From a virus: 20,579 nt of DNA. The translations under genes were made by a program, and so were the position numbers. The first letter of the stretch is position 1. Each line of letters begins with the position of its first letter. The notes beneath the pieces were generated by a model that saw nothing but the letters and a program-made list of their open reading frames with translations, was not told the DNA's origin and did not search any database. The stretch covers positions 1-20,579 of the IMG/VR virus record IMGVR_UViG_3300031774_000203. One strand, given 5' to 3'. Shown piece after piece: positions 1 to 6,688 of this stretch.

Positions 1-362
1 ATGATAGGTTTCCCTTGTGTATACCAGTAGAACCTGCTAAAGGTGGATTTTATGGATTGAATCTACACTATCTACCACACTCATTAAGAGCACAATTTTT
101 AGATAGTTTGTACGATAGAACAACTAATGATAAGTATGATGATACTACAAGGTTTAAATTAACCTATCAATTACTGAAAGGAATTAGTGGTAAACCATAC
201 TATAAAGCATGTTATAAACATTACCTATCTGCAAATGTGAGAAGTCAATTTGCAAAAGTAGATAGTGCAGACTGGGAAATAGCAATATTTTTACCAATAG
301 AGTCATTCAAGAAATCAAGTATGGATGCAGTTTGGAAAGAAAGTAGGAAGAAAATGGCATGA
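1..362 (+). CDS. Conserved T4-like marine phage structural/morphogenesis protein, 5' partial
   Basis: The reading frame is open from the first bases of the window (in-frame codons from position 3 give DRFPLCIPVEPAKGGFYGLN), so the true start lies upstream and the internal TTG at 15 is not a start. About 119 residues are visible, with the phrases KGGFYGLNLHYLP, YKHYLSANVRSQF and WEIAIFLPIESFKK. I recall this pattern from a protein common in T4-like marine myoviruses, but its exact role is not known to me. It is the first gene of the + strand tail block, and its stop overlaps the next start as ATGA (359-362), which suggests coupled translation. The tail neighbours point to a virion or assembly role. 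I could not match it to a numbered T4 protein. Confidence 0.75.
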   Translation, partial: DRFPLCIPVEPAKGGFYGLNLHYLPHSLRAQFLDSLYDRTTNDKYDDTTRFKLTYQLLKGISGKPYYKACYKHYLSANVRSQFAKVDSADWEIAIFLPIESFKKSSMDAVWKESRKKMA

Positions 363-982
363 AGATAGACAGATTTAAAGCACAAATGCAAACTGGTGTT
401 CAATTTGCAAACAGATTTAATGTTGCAATGTTTGGTACTGGTGCAAAGAATACTGGTCTTGCAATAAAAGGAATTAAATGTACTAGTGCTGGAATTCCAG
501 GCCGAGGATTCTTTACAACAGAAGATTCAGAGTATGGGCCTAAAAGAGCAATACCACATAAACCACAATATGACCAATTTGATTGTGAGTTCTTAGTAAC
601 AAATGATTTTGAAGAAAGACAATTAGTTGAAATGTGGCAAGGCACTATGAATAGTTATCAATCAAATGGAACATCTGGAGCATTTCATTCAAGATTTCAT
701 GATGATTACACTGGTGTAATATATGTAGAAGCATTAAATAAAGCTGGTAGAGTAAACTATCGTTGTATAATGACTGATGCATTTCCAGTTCAAATAGGTG
801 TTTCTGCATTATCACAAGAATCAGCAGATGTATTAAAATTCAATACACAATTCAGATATAGATATTATCATACTGAATTTATGAATACTAAACCAGACAA
901 CCTTATGATGGGATTCTTAGATAAACATATAAATAAGTTTGGAAATAAGATTAGAGGTAAGATTGAAGACGCAATCTTTTAA
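359..982 (+). CDS. Tail-tube-fold protein (T4 gp19/gp54-like)
   Basis: A 207-aa protein of the phage tail tube/tube initiator type. The body (about residues 35-175) has the arrangement seen in T4 gp19 and the C-terminal part of gp54: an alternating beta region ending in IKCTSAGIPGRGF, a central FDCEFLVTNDFEERQLVEMW segment and a late strand pair FNTQFRYRYYH. The region before the last strands (CIMTDAFPVQIGVSALS) resembles gp54, where GCIPISVSAPEL occupies the same place. T4 gp19 is 163 aa and gp54 320 aa, so length does not decide between tube and initiator. The gene overlaps its predecessor by ATGA and is followed after 16 bp by the gp26-like gene, consistent with a baseplate/tail cluster. 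Assignment is from remembered family pattern. Confidence 0.65.
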   Translation: MKIDRFKAQMQTGVQFANRFNVAMFGTGAKNTGLAIKGIKCTSAGIPGRGFFTTEDSEYGPKRAIPHKPQYDQFDCEFLVTNDFEERQLVEMWQGTMNSYQSNGTSGAFHSRFHDDYTGVIYVEALNKAGRVNYRCIMTDAFPVQIGVSALSQESADVLKFNTQFRYRYYHTEFMNTKPDNLMMGFLDKHINKFGNKIRGKIEDAIF

Positions 983-998
983 GATATAGGAGTATATT

Positions 999-1721
999 AT
1001 GGCATTACCTAAATTAAATACCATTGAGTATTTTTGTAAACTCCCTGTTTCTGGAATTGAAGCAAAATACAGACCATTCACTGTAGGTGAACAGAAAGTA
1101 TTACTTCAAGCACTAGAAGATGGAGATACTAAAACAGTATCACATACTGTTATTAATCTAGTGGACTCGTGTAGTACTTTAGAAGAAAACTACACTATAA
1201 AAGACCTAGCAAACACAGACTTGGAGTATTTGTTTTTACAAACTCGTATAAAGTCTGTTGGAGAAAAAACTAAAGTGATTCTTGGTTGTGAGAATCAACC
1301 AGAGTGCGATGGAACAACAGAAGTAGAAGTTGACATCAATGAAATTGAAGTTACTGGTAAAATTGGAGACCCTAAAGTTATGATAACTGATACTGTAGGT
1401 GTTAACTTACGAGTACCTAGTTTCCGAGATGTTACAGATATTATGGGTAAAAAAGCAGAGATAGGTACAGCAGAAATCTTCACCATATTAACTCGTTCAA
1501 TCGAGTCTATATTTGATGAGAACGATGTACATCAGAGAGCAGATTTTACTGACAAAGAGTTACAAGATTTTATTGATGAATTGTCTATAGAACAGTTTAA
1601 TCATATGATGGAATGGTTTCAAGACCTTCCTAAGTTAACAAAGACTGTAGATTATGGATGTAGTAAGTGTGGTCATCCGAATAAGATGCTATTAGAAGGA
1701 ATCCAGAATTTTTTCGCATAG
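999..1721 (+). CDS. 26: gp26-like baseplate hub protein (T4_baseplate family), zero-frame product
   Basis: A 240-aa protein with the hallmarks of the T4 gp26 baseplate family: N-terminal MALPKLNTIEYFCKLPVSG, then YRPFTVGEQKVLLQALE, a helical middle, and a C-terminal part with LSIEQFNHMMEWFQDLP. T4 gp26 is 208 aa. Four cysteines in two pairs (C97 with C103, C221 with C224 in CSKCGH) could bind one zinc. The ATG at 999 has AGGAG about 8 bases upstream. The zero frame stops (TAG 1719-1721) one codon after a T TTT TTC heptamer, and the -1 frame continues 62 codons, so this is probably the short form of a pair made by programmed frameshifting. It precedes a membrane protein and the tape-measure candidate. 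Confidence 0.8.
   Translation: MALPKLNTIEYFCKLPVSGIEAKYRPFTVGEQKVLLQALEDGDTKTVSHTVINLVDSCSTLEENYTIKDLANTDLEYLFLQTRIKSVGEKTKVILGCENQPECDGTTEVEVDINEIEVTGKIGDPKVMITDTVGVNLRVPSFRDVTDIMGKKAEIGTAEIFTILTRSIESIFDENDVHQRADFTDKELQDFIDELSIEQFNHMMEWFQDLPKLTKTVDYGCSKCGHPNKMLLEGIQNFFA
1694..1715 (+). promoter_or_regulatory. Programmed -1 frameshift signal: internal SD plus slippery heptamer
   Basis: The heptamer T TTT TTC (1709-1715) has the X XXY YYZ form in the reading frame of the gp26-like gene. An SD-like AGAAGGA sits at 1694-1700, 8 bases upstream, an arrangement known to stimulate -1 slippage in bacterial dnaX. The zero-frame stop follows at 1719. CCCTTTC at 1722-1728 can pair with GAAAGGG at 1823-1829, a possible long-range stimulatory structure; this last element is less certain. 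Confidence 0.7.
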
Positions 1722-1903
1722 CCCTTTCTCATGAGACACTTGCAAATTACATAAACACAAACTTTGGACTAATCCAACATCATGGATGGTCGTTAACTGA
1801 GTTAGATGATATGCATCAATGGGAAAGGGAAATATATGTTTCCCTTCTCGTTCAACACCTTGAAGAAGAGGAGTTGAAGATGAAACAACAACAGAATAAA
1901 TAA
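1709..1903 (+). CDS. -1 frameshift extension of the gp26-like protein (tail assembly chaperone-like)
   Basis: After slippage at 1709-1715 the -1 frame reads CGC at 1715 and continues to TAA at 1901-1903, adding about 62 residues (RIALSHETLANYINTNFG, then WSLTELDDMHQWEREIY, then a charged tail). The fused product would be join(999..1715,1715..1903), about 301 aa. The extension has no usable start of its own: the frame opens at 1685 after TAA, contains no ATG, GTG or TTG until ATG at 1811, and has no ribosome site before it. The helical sequence with paired aromatic and acidic residues looks coded, not random. The position between a tail gene and the tape-measure candidate matches lambda G/GT and similar tail chaperone pairs. 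Function is inferred from that analogy. Confidence 0.7.
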   Translation, partial: FFRIALSHETLANYINTNFGLIQHHGWSLTELDDMHQWEREIYVSLLVQHLEEEELKMKQQQNK

Positions 1904-1927
1904 TCACATATTTAATAGGAGAGTATT

Positions 1928-2311
1928 ATGAGTGATAACAGAGATAGATTTGGTGGAGACATGAGTCGAAACGAAGTCGAAATGGACTTATCGAAGTTTA
2001 TGGAGATGATTCAAGAGAATGGTGCCCTTAAAGATGAGATAAGAGATTTAAAAGCAAACGACACAGTAAATCCATGGCAGAAGTGGGTTCACCTTGCAAG
2101 AACAGTTGATGCATGGAGAATCTGGCCTCGTGCATTCTTAAGTGTTTACATATTCTTAGTGTATTATGCAGCCATCTGGTTCATGGAATTACCAGAACCT
2201 TCAATGGAACAATCTGGTCTTATCAGTATTCTGGTAGGTGCTGGAGCTGCATGGTTTGGACTATATGTTAACTCCGCTGCAAAAGAACATTCGACTAACA
2301 ACGAAAAATAG
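1928..2311 (+). CDS. Two-helix membrane protein, holin candidate
   Basis: A 127-aa protein with a hydrophilic, partly coiled N-terminal half (residues 1-60) and two membrane helices: about 67-87 (AFLSVYIFLVYYAAIWF) and about 96-114 (GLISILVGAGAAWFGLYV), joined by a short acidic turn, with a charged tail. The architecture of a short hairpin of helices with a Trp/Arg-rich entry (DAWRIWPRAF) recalls phage holins of the gene-transfer-agent type, but holins are too diverse to call by eye. The ATG at 1928 has AGGAG 7-11 bases upstream. It sits between the frameshifted tail gene and the tape-measure candidate, an unusual place for a holin in T4-like phages, so a structural membrane role is also possible. 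Confidence 0.5.
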   Translation: MSDNRDRFGGDMSRNEVEMDLSKFMEMIQENGALKDEIRDLKANDTVNPWQKWVHLARTVDAWRIWPRAFLSVYIFLVYYAAIWFMELPEPSMEQSGLISILVGAGAAWFGLYVNSAAKEHSTNNEK

Positions 2312-2318
2312 ATAAATA
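2311..2318 (+). promoter_or_regulatory. Weak late-promoter-like box before the tape-measure candidate
   Basis: GATAAATA is one mismatch from the T4 late box TATAAATA. It lies exactly 5 bases before ATG 2324, the same geometry as the perfect box before ATG 14646, and the gene lacks an SD. On its own this is weak. Confidence 0.3.
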
Positions 2319-2323
2319 GTATT

Positions 2324-4294
2324 ATGGCAGATGAAGATAAAGGTTTAAGCGAAAAGGAAGCTCAGAATCAGATAAACAAACTCATCACTTCTCTAAGGAA
2401 GTCTACAGCACAGACTACCAAAGGACAAGTTGATGCATTTAAAAGTTTTGAAGAGAGATTAAAAGATGTAGGTGATAAACTTACTGATGAGCAAACTGTT
2501 CGTGCAAAAAGAGCTGCACTATTGGAATCAAGTCTTGGTTTCGATAAAGTATCTGCCATGCAAATTGCAAAAACTACTGAAAAACTAGAAATGGTTAGAG
2601 AAAGATTGTCTGACCTTAAAGAATTAGCAAAAGAAACCAATCAAGAAAATGATGCAGTTTTCAAACAAGAAACAGAAGCACTTATCTTACAAGAAAGACA
2701 ATTAGAAGAACAACAAAAGTTTGGTAGAAATTTAAACAATTTTGAACGAACTGTTGGTAAAACAGCTGGTGGATTGTTCAAGAAAATAGGTGACACTATT
2801 AAAGAAAATGGTTCTTTAACTGCTGGTCAAATTGGTGGTGCATTGAAAGATGATTTAAAAGGTGATTTAGACAAGGTAATGAATCTCTTTGGCCCTCTAG
2901 CTGGTATACTACAACAAATTCCTTTCTTAGGAACTATCTTTAATTTACTTAAGAGAAGTTTTGCATCGATACTTCTTAGGATGACGATGGGTATTAAAAA
3001 CTTTATCACCGAATCCAAAAGAAGGAAAAAGGTAGACCGAACCAACCTTAACGAACAGAAAAAAACAAACAAAAAACTTGAACAAGGGTCTAGAGACAAA
3101 AAGAAAACTGGAGCCAGTACAACTACTGGTCAGCCAGGACAAGAACCAGAATCCCAGATGGAAGGTGATTCTGGAGAAGGTGGATTTGTATTCCAAAAAG
3201 CATCTCTATTCTTAGTAACTGCAGCTGCACTTGGAGCTCCTGCTGGAGCTGCACTTATGACTGTTGCATCTGGTATGACTGCATTTGGTAAGTCTGCATT
3301 TGCAATGGGTAAAGCATTAGTTGTAGGTGGAGCTGCATTTGGTATTGGTCTTACTGGTGTCTTTGGTGCATTTGCATTAGGTCAAAAGATGGGTGCATTC
3401 GAAGGAATGCAAGAGTTTGGTAAGGTTAACATGCTTAAAGTTCTTGGTAGTATGTTAGGTCTTGCAACTCTAATGGGTGTACTAGGTATGATTATGACCA
3501 GTGGTGTTGGTGCATTAATCATGGGTGTTGGTGCATTAGCAGTTATGGGATTAATTGGTGTCTTAGTTGTAGTTGGTAAAGGATTAGGTAACTTTGCAGA
3601 AAGTATTATACCTTTCGAGACTCTCAACATACCAAGAATTAAACAGAACATACAACAGCTTGGTACTATAACTGGTGACATTAGAGAAATATTGTCATCA
3701 ACAAAAGGGTTCTCAATGTCTCAAATTATTGGACAACACCCATTAGAAGACCTTGCAGCTGCAGTTAACATGTATGACCAAGACATGGCAGTTTCTATTG
3801 ATAACCTTACAAAACTTAAAGATTCATTAGCAGGATTTGAATTCCCAGAACTTCCAGAAGGTGAAAAAGGATTTGGTGGATGGATGAGAGGTCTTATTGG
3901 AGAAGATTTCTCTGGTGAACTTAAAAAGTTATCTAAAATAACTCTTACATCAGCACTGGGTGATAATTTACAGAAATTAGGTGATGGATTAGCTGCAATA
4001 GGTGATGGACTAGCTAAGATAACAGACACAAAAGTTAAACACCTTGAAGCAATTGCTGAGGCATTAGAAGATATGGAAGATGTTACAATAAACATTGGTT
4101 CTGTAACACCTAATATTTCTCAACCCATTTCACCAGCAGTAAATGCTATGTTTGGTAATCAACCACAACTGACTCAGATAAATGCACCAACAAATCAAAG
4201 TCAAGTAAATAATATGTCCCAGAAGAGATTTGTTGCATCTGGGTCTAACATGGGTCAACATTCTGCATTGTCATATGCAGGGCAACTTAATTAA
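2324..4294 (+). CDS. Tail tape-measure-like structural protein
   Basis: A 656-aa protein, the longest in the window. Residues about 1-140 are charged and predicted coiled coil (repeated K/E/L pattern, EERLKDVGDKLTDEQTV). Residues about 170-220 are amphipathic. A Lys-rich linker follows (SKRRKKVDRTNLNEQKKTNK). Residues about 290-425 are a long Ala/Gly/Met-rich hydrophobic stretch, and the C-terminal part ends in an Asn/Gln/Ser-rich tail. Coiled coil plus a large hydrophobic centre, straight after a frameshifted chaperone-like gene, is the tape-measure signature. T4 gp29 has 590 aa. A 15-bp direct repeat (3503-3517 and 3524-3538) encodes a repeated GVGAL phrase. No SD precedes the ATG, but GATAAATA lies 5 bases upstream. 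Role is inferred from architecture and position. Confidence 0.6.
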   Translation: MADEDKGLSEKEAQNQINKLITSLRKSTAQTTKGQVDAFKSFEERLKDVGDKLTDEQTVRAKRAALLESSLGFDKVSAMQIAKTTEKLEMVRERLSDLKELAKETNQENDAVFKQETEALILQERQLEEQQKFGRNLNNFERTVGKTAGGLFKKIGDTIKENGSLTAGQIGGALKDDLKGDLDKVMNLFGPLAGILQQIPFLGTIFNLLKRSFASILLRMTMGIKNFITESKRRKKVDRTNLNEQKKTNKKLEQGSRDKKKTGASTTTGQPGQEPESQMEGDSGEGGFVFQKASLFLVTAAALGAPAGAALMTVASGMTAFGKSAFAMGKALVVGGAAFGIGLTGVFGAFALGQKMGAFEGMQEFGKVNMLKVLGSMLGLATLMGVLGMIMTSGVGALIMGVGALAVMGLIGVLVVVGKGLGNFAESIIPFETLNIPRIKQNIQQLGTITGDIREILSSTKGFSMSQIIGQHPLEDLAAAVNMYDQDMAVSIDNLTKLKDSLAGFEFPELPEGEKGFGGWMRGLIGEDFSGELKKLSKITLTSALGDNLQKLGDGLAAIGDGLAKITDTKVKHLEAIAEALEDMEDVTINIGSVTPNISQPISPAVNAMFGNQPQLTQINAPTNQSQVNNMSQKRFVASGSNMGQHSALSYAGQLN

Positions 4295-4497
4295 ACTACA
4301 TCAACCTTAGTAAAAGTTACCATATCATCCTTAACCTCAACTAGAAGGTGGTCACCTTCTTTCCAATTACCTTGTGTTAAGTTATCAAGAGTTATCTCTT
4401 TATCTAATTGTATCCTACAATCTTCTGTCCTGTACATGTCATAATCCATAAATGTAGTTTTACCTACCGATGGGGTATTATACTTGGAATAACTCAT
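4291..4497 (-). CDS. Small hypothetical protein (68 aa)
   Basis: A 68-aa acidic protein of unknown function. The N-terminal part (KYNTPSVGKTTFMDYDMYR) is followed by a short segment rich in beta-formers (GDHLLVEVKDDMVTFTKVDV) that could form a small barrel or AbrB-like strand pair. The start has GGAGAAT upstream (in the gap to 4509). It is the last gene of the - strand block and meets the tape-measure candidate tail to tail, with stops overlapping in TTAA (4291-4294). It is probably transcribed with the two small genes upstream of it. No family recognised. Confidence 0.7.
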   Translation of the reverse strand: MSYSKYNTPSVGKTTFMDYDMYRTEDCRIQLDKEITLDNLTQGNWKEGDHLLVEVKDDMVTFTKVDVV

Positions 4498-4508
4498 GTG
4501 TTATTCTC

Positions 4509-4709
4509 CTATTCTGATTTGTATTTTTGGTGTCTTGGAATGACTTTGGTTCTGTCCTTATGGACTTGAGTTACACTATGGTCTGGTTGATGTTTGCGTG
4601 ACTTTATCTCTGGTTTCTTCTTACCGAAGATTTTTTCCCAGTTATCACCATATAGTTCTTCATTAGAATTTCTTCTCTTAGAACCTTTGCCACCATGCCA
4701 GTTACTCAT
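4509..4709 (-). CDS. Small basic phage protein with WHGGKGS motif
   Basis: A 66-aa, Lys/Arg-rich protein. Its N-terminus SNWHGGKGSKRR and the following YGDNWEKIFGKK match a short protein I recall as common in phages (pattern S-x-WHGGKGS then NWxxIF); no function is known to me. The charged tail suggests nucleic acid or ribosome binding, which is inference. The start codon overlaps the stop of the 42-codon frame upstream as TAATG (4707-4711), the same coupling used by many genes in this genome. Confidence 0.75.
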   Translation of the reverse strand: MSNWHGGKGSKRRNSNEELYGDNWEKIFGKKKPEIKSRKHQPDHSVTQVHKDRTKVIPRHQKYKSE

Positions 4710-4837
4710 TATCTTATCTCTTGGAAAAATTGGGTGTTAAACCTGCCCCTCAGTTGATGTTGTTCATCCCCGCAGTTTAACCGATATCCTCTGCCGCACG
4801 ATACCTTACCTCGATTGTATACCCAAACCTCGACCAT
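4709..4837 (-). CDS. Possible 42-aa Cys-containing small protein of unusual composition
   Basis: An open frame from ATG 4837 to TAA 4709-4711, ending in a TAATG overlap with the next gene. It reads MVEVWVYNRGKVSCGRGYRL, then NCGDEQHQLRGRFNTQFF, then a short end. The TAATG overlap, used repeatedly here, and the protein-like composition argue that it is real. Against it, there is no good SD at the right distance, and codons such as CGG, GGG, TCG and GGC are rare in the neighbours. A TTG at 4864 could extend it by nine residues. The DNA also has several inverted repeats, so a structured RNA is an alternative. No family recognised. Confidence 0.45.
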   Translation of the reverse strand: MVEVWVYNRGKVSCGRGYRLNCGDEQHQLRGRFNTQFFQEIR

Positions 4838-4855
4838 CCTACTTGGTATAACTCT

Positions 4856-4876
4856 CTGGGTCAATTAGAAACCCAG
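4856..4876 (-). other. Perfect hairpin in the leader of the 42-codon frame
   Basis: CTGGGT (4856-4861) and ACCCAG (4871-4876) form a 6-bp stem with a 9-base loop, in the RNA between the late box at 4906 and the ATG at 4837. It has no U-run, so it is not a terminator. It may be part of a folded leader. Confidence 0.4.
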
Positions 4877-4905
4877 TCCCCTAGCAATCCTATTAGTGCA
4901 TAGTA

Positions 4906-4913
4906 TATTTATA
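4906..4913 (-). promoter_or_regulatory. T4-type late promoter box TATAAATA
   Basis: A perfect TATAAATA on the - strand in the 103-bp gap downstream of gene 32. Transcription would start near 4900 and run through the three small genes at 4837-4291. The gp33 homologue in this window shows that the phage uses gp33/gp55-type late transcription. The octamer is expected several times by chance in DNA this AT-rich; the intergenic location is what supports it. Confidence 0.5.
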
Positions 4914-4926
4914 ATTCAAATAACTT

Positions 4927-4940
4927 AGGATTGCAATCCT
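4927..4940 (-). terminator. 14-bp palindrome after gene 32, possible terminator or protein site
   Basis: AGGATTGCAATCCT is a perfect palindrome directly after the stop of gene 32. As RNA it folds to a 5-bp stem with a 4-base loop. The following T-content is weak, so termination is uncertain. Half of it (GGATTGC) recurs at 4884-4890 on the same strand. Confidence 0.35.
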
Positions 4941-5834
4941 TTACACATCATTTGCAAGTTTTTGGAAGTATGACATTGTGTCATCTTCTTCTACATCTGC
5001 ACTTGCAGTTGTAGGTTCTACAATTGATGGTTCTGGACTTGGAAATGCAACATCATCCATATCTGATGCAACCGAAGCTGCAGTTGCAGTGGATGCTGTC
5101 ATTCCTAAAACTCTATCGAGTTTTTGTTTGAGTTCATCATAAGATTTAAACTCACTTGGTGCAATCACATCCTTTAATGAATGTTGACTATTCCAAATTG
5201 CTTCCAATCTCTCATCATCTTCTGATAATGGTTTTGGAGTTGCAAACTCAGACTTATCATAGTTCCAGTAACCATCTACTTTACGAACTTTGATTTTAAA
5301 GTCTGCACCTTCCCATAAATCAAATGGATTTACTGGTGTTTCATCTTGAAACTGTGGTTGCATTTTGTCTTTCAACATTTCAAAGATTTTCTTTCCATAT
5401 CTGAAAAGCATAACCTTTCCTTCATTTTCTGGATGAGTTGGGTCAGAAACTACAAGAATGTTTGACACATAGTGCAACCTTCTTTTTTGTTTCCTTGCAA
5501 TATCCTTGTTGGACTCAATACCAGAGTTCCACAATTCAGTATTGTGTTCTGACACTGGGTCTTTATCATTAAGAGTCGTTAGAGACTTCTCAATGTACCA
5601 TCCACCTGGCCCTTGGAAGCCATGGTCAAAATATTGAATCCAAGGCATATCCTCGTTTTGAGGTGCTGGTAGGAATCTTACAACTGCATAACCATTACCA
5701 GTCTTATCTAAGTCGATTTTCCAGTATCGTTCATCGTTGTATGATTTAGTTTCACCACCACTAGAAGTTTTTTCTAATGATGCTTGTAAGGTGTCGAATC
5801 CACCTCTAGATTTTTTTAAGTCTTGAAATGACAT
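4941..5834 (-). CDS. 32: T4 gp32-like single-stranded DNA-binding protein, lacking the zinc ligands
   Basis: Coats single-stranded DNA in replication, recombination and repair. The core matches T4 gp32: GNGYAVVRFLPAP, the HGFQGPGGWYIE strand, SNILVVSDPTHPENEGKV, FRYGKKIFEML, a DLWEGADFKIKV segment and the C-terminal FKSYDELKQKLDRVLG, then an Ala/Ser/Thr linker and an acidic tail. The start chosen is ATG 5834 (MSFQDLKKSRGG), because GAGG lies 8-11 bases before it; the ATG seven codons upstream would put that SD inside the gene. This gives 297 aa (T4: 301). The protein has no cysteine at all, so the T4 zinc ligands (His64, Cys77, Cys87, Cys90) are not conserved; NTELWNSGIESNKDIARKQK occupies that place. 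It closes the 33-59-32 cluster. Confidence 0.95.
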   Translation of the reverse strand: MSFQDLKKSRGGFDTLQASLEKTSSGGETKSYNDERYWKIDLDKTGNGYAVVRFLPAPQNEDMPWIQYFDHGFQGPGGWYIEKSLTTLNDKDPVSEHNTELWNSGIESNKDIARKQKRRLHYVSNILVVSDPTHPENEGKVMLFRYGKKIFEMLKDKMQPQFQDETPVNPFDLWEGADFKIKVRKVDGYWNYDKSEFATPKPLSEDDERLEAIWNSQHSLKDVIAPSEFKSYDELKQKLDRVLGMTASTATAASVASDMDDVAFPSPEPSIVEPTTASADVEEDDTMSYFQKLANDV

Positions 5835-5880
5835 ATATTTATCCTCGTATTGCATTGTATTTGCATTTTATTTTATTGTA
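5835..5880 (-). promoter_or_regulatory. A-rich leader of gene 32, candidate autogenous operator
   Basis: The RNA just before ATG 5834 is almost free of structure and A/T-rich, with repeats of the type ATGCAAATACAATGCAATAC, and holds the SD GAGG. In T4, gp32 represses its own mRNA by coating an unstructured leader next to a pseudoknot. The unstructured part is visible here; I did not find a convincing pseudoknot. Confidence 0.4.
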
Positions 5881-5881
5881 T

Positions 5882-6688
5882 TTAAACTAAGTATTGTTCC
5901 AAAGGTTCAACACTTAATTCATCCTTCATTATATAATAGTCTATGTTTTGGAATTTGTCAACTAAAATTTTCAGTTGGTCTGTCTGGGATATCCAACCTT
6001 GATTACCAGTTTCAACAAGTCTGTTGTTCTCTGGGTCTTGGTCTGTTCCATAACATTCAGTTCCAGCATAGATGTTATTATATTTAGTCGAATCATAATT
6101 CCAAATAGAATCAAATCCAACAAAAACTACATTATCGTAGTCATGGTTCATAGATGCCATTGCAGCTGCAGTAGTACCTGCGAACCAATTCTCAAATAGA
6201 TGGTAATCCTCTGGAGGGCCACCAACTTTTGAAATCTTATAGTCATCCTCTATTCCTATTGCTTGCATTTCTAGGATACCTACATTCCCATTACCCTTTC
6301 CATGCATAGTCACTTTAGTATGACTTGGGTTTATCCATTCTTTTACTGGTACACCCATTGTTCCTTTAATCACATTGTATTCTTCAAATCCTAATGGGTC
6401 ATCCCATTCTCCAGAGAAGTAACATTTTCCAAATTTTGGATATCTAAAATCACAACACTCACCCATGATACTGACATCTATAATAGTCAAATAGTCTGGT
6501 GTATAGTCACGATATAGTGCATTACACCCCCATACATCCCCATTAAGCAACTCTAAGTCTAATCCTATCCTAGACATCCCATTACCTACAATATATGCAG
6601 TAGAATCTGTTTCTAGGGTCAGATGAGAATACATTGAGGGTGTTAGTTCCTCTGCAATCTCTGGGTCTAATGTTATATCAAGATTCAT
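5882..6688 (-). CDS. Conserved phage protein with nucleotide-binding-like N-terminus, function unknown
   Basis: A 268-aa protein. Residues about 30-75 contain AYIVGNGMSRIGLDLELL, GDVWGCNALYRDYTPDYL and TIIDVSIM. A glycine-rich turn, then a helix, then GCNALYRD is a pattern I recall from phage proteins distantly like the MptE/DUF115 type, but I cannot name an activity. A second strand-helix part lies at VVFVGFDSIWNYD (about residues 185-200), followed by an acidic stretch. The start overlaps the end of gene 59 by 11 bases, so it is inserted between 59 and 32, which are close neighbours in T4. It probably shares their transcript. Expression with replication genes does not prove a replication role. 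Confidence 0.7.
   Translation of the reverse strand: MNLDITLDPEIAEELTPSMYSHLTLETDSTAYIVGNGMSRIGLDLELLNGDVWGCNALYRDYTPDYLTIIDVSIMGECCDFRYPKFGKCYFSGEWDDPLGFEEYNVIKGTMGVPVKEWINPSHTKVTMHGKGNGNVGILEMQAIGIEDDYKISKVGGPPEDYHLFENWFAGTTAAAMASMNHDYDNVVFVGFDSIWNYDSTKYNNIYAGTECYGTDQDPENNRLVETGNQGWISQTDQLKILVDKFQNIDYYIMKDELSVEPLEQYLV

Noticed and set aside
1721-1721. The gp26-like gene broken by a sequencing error or mutation
   Set aside because: The break coincides exactly with a slippery heptamer and an SD at the stimulatory distance, which points to programmed frameshifting; an error cannot be fully excluded without read data.
1709-1903. Reading the -1 frame as a separate T4 gene 51
   Set aside because: T4 gp51 is about 249 aa, while only 62 codons are present and there is no start; a frameshift extension fits better.
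3503-3538. 15-bp direct repeat with 21-bp period as a mobile or recombination element
   Set aside because: It is in frame and encodes a repeated GVGAL phrase within a hydrophobic segment, so it is protein-level repetition.
3382-3681. Long - strand open frames under the tape-measure gene
   Set aside because: Their Pro/Ile/Thr-rich composition is the mirror of Gly/Asn/Val-rich coding on the other strand, and they have no SD or context.
5975-6199. + strand open frames opposite genes at 5.9-7.6 kb and elsewhere
   Set aside because: Each lies antisense to a well-supported - strand gene and shows no start signal or protein-like pattern.
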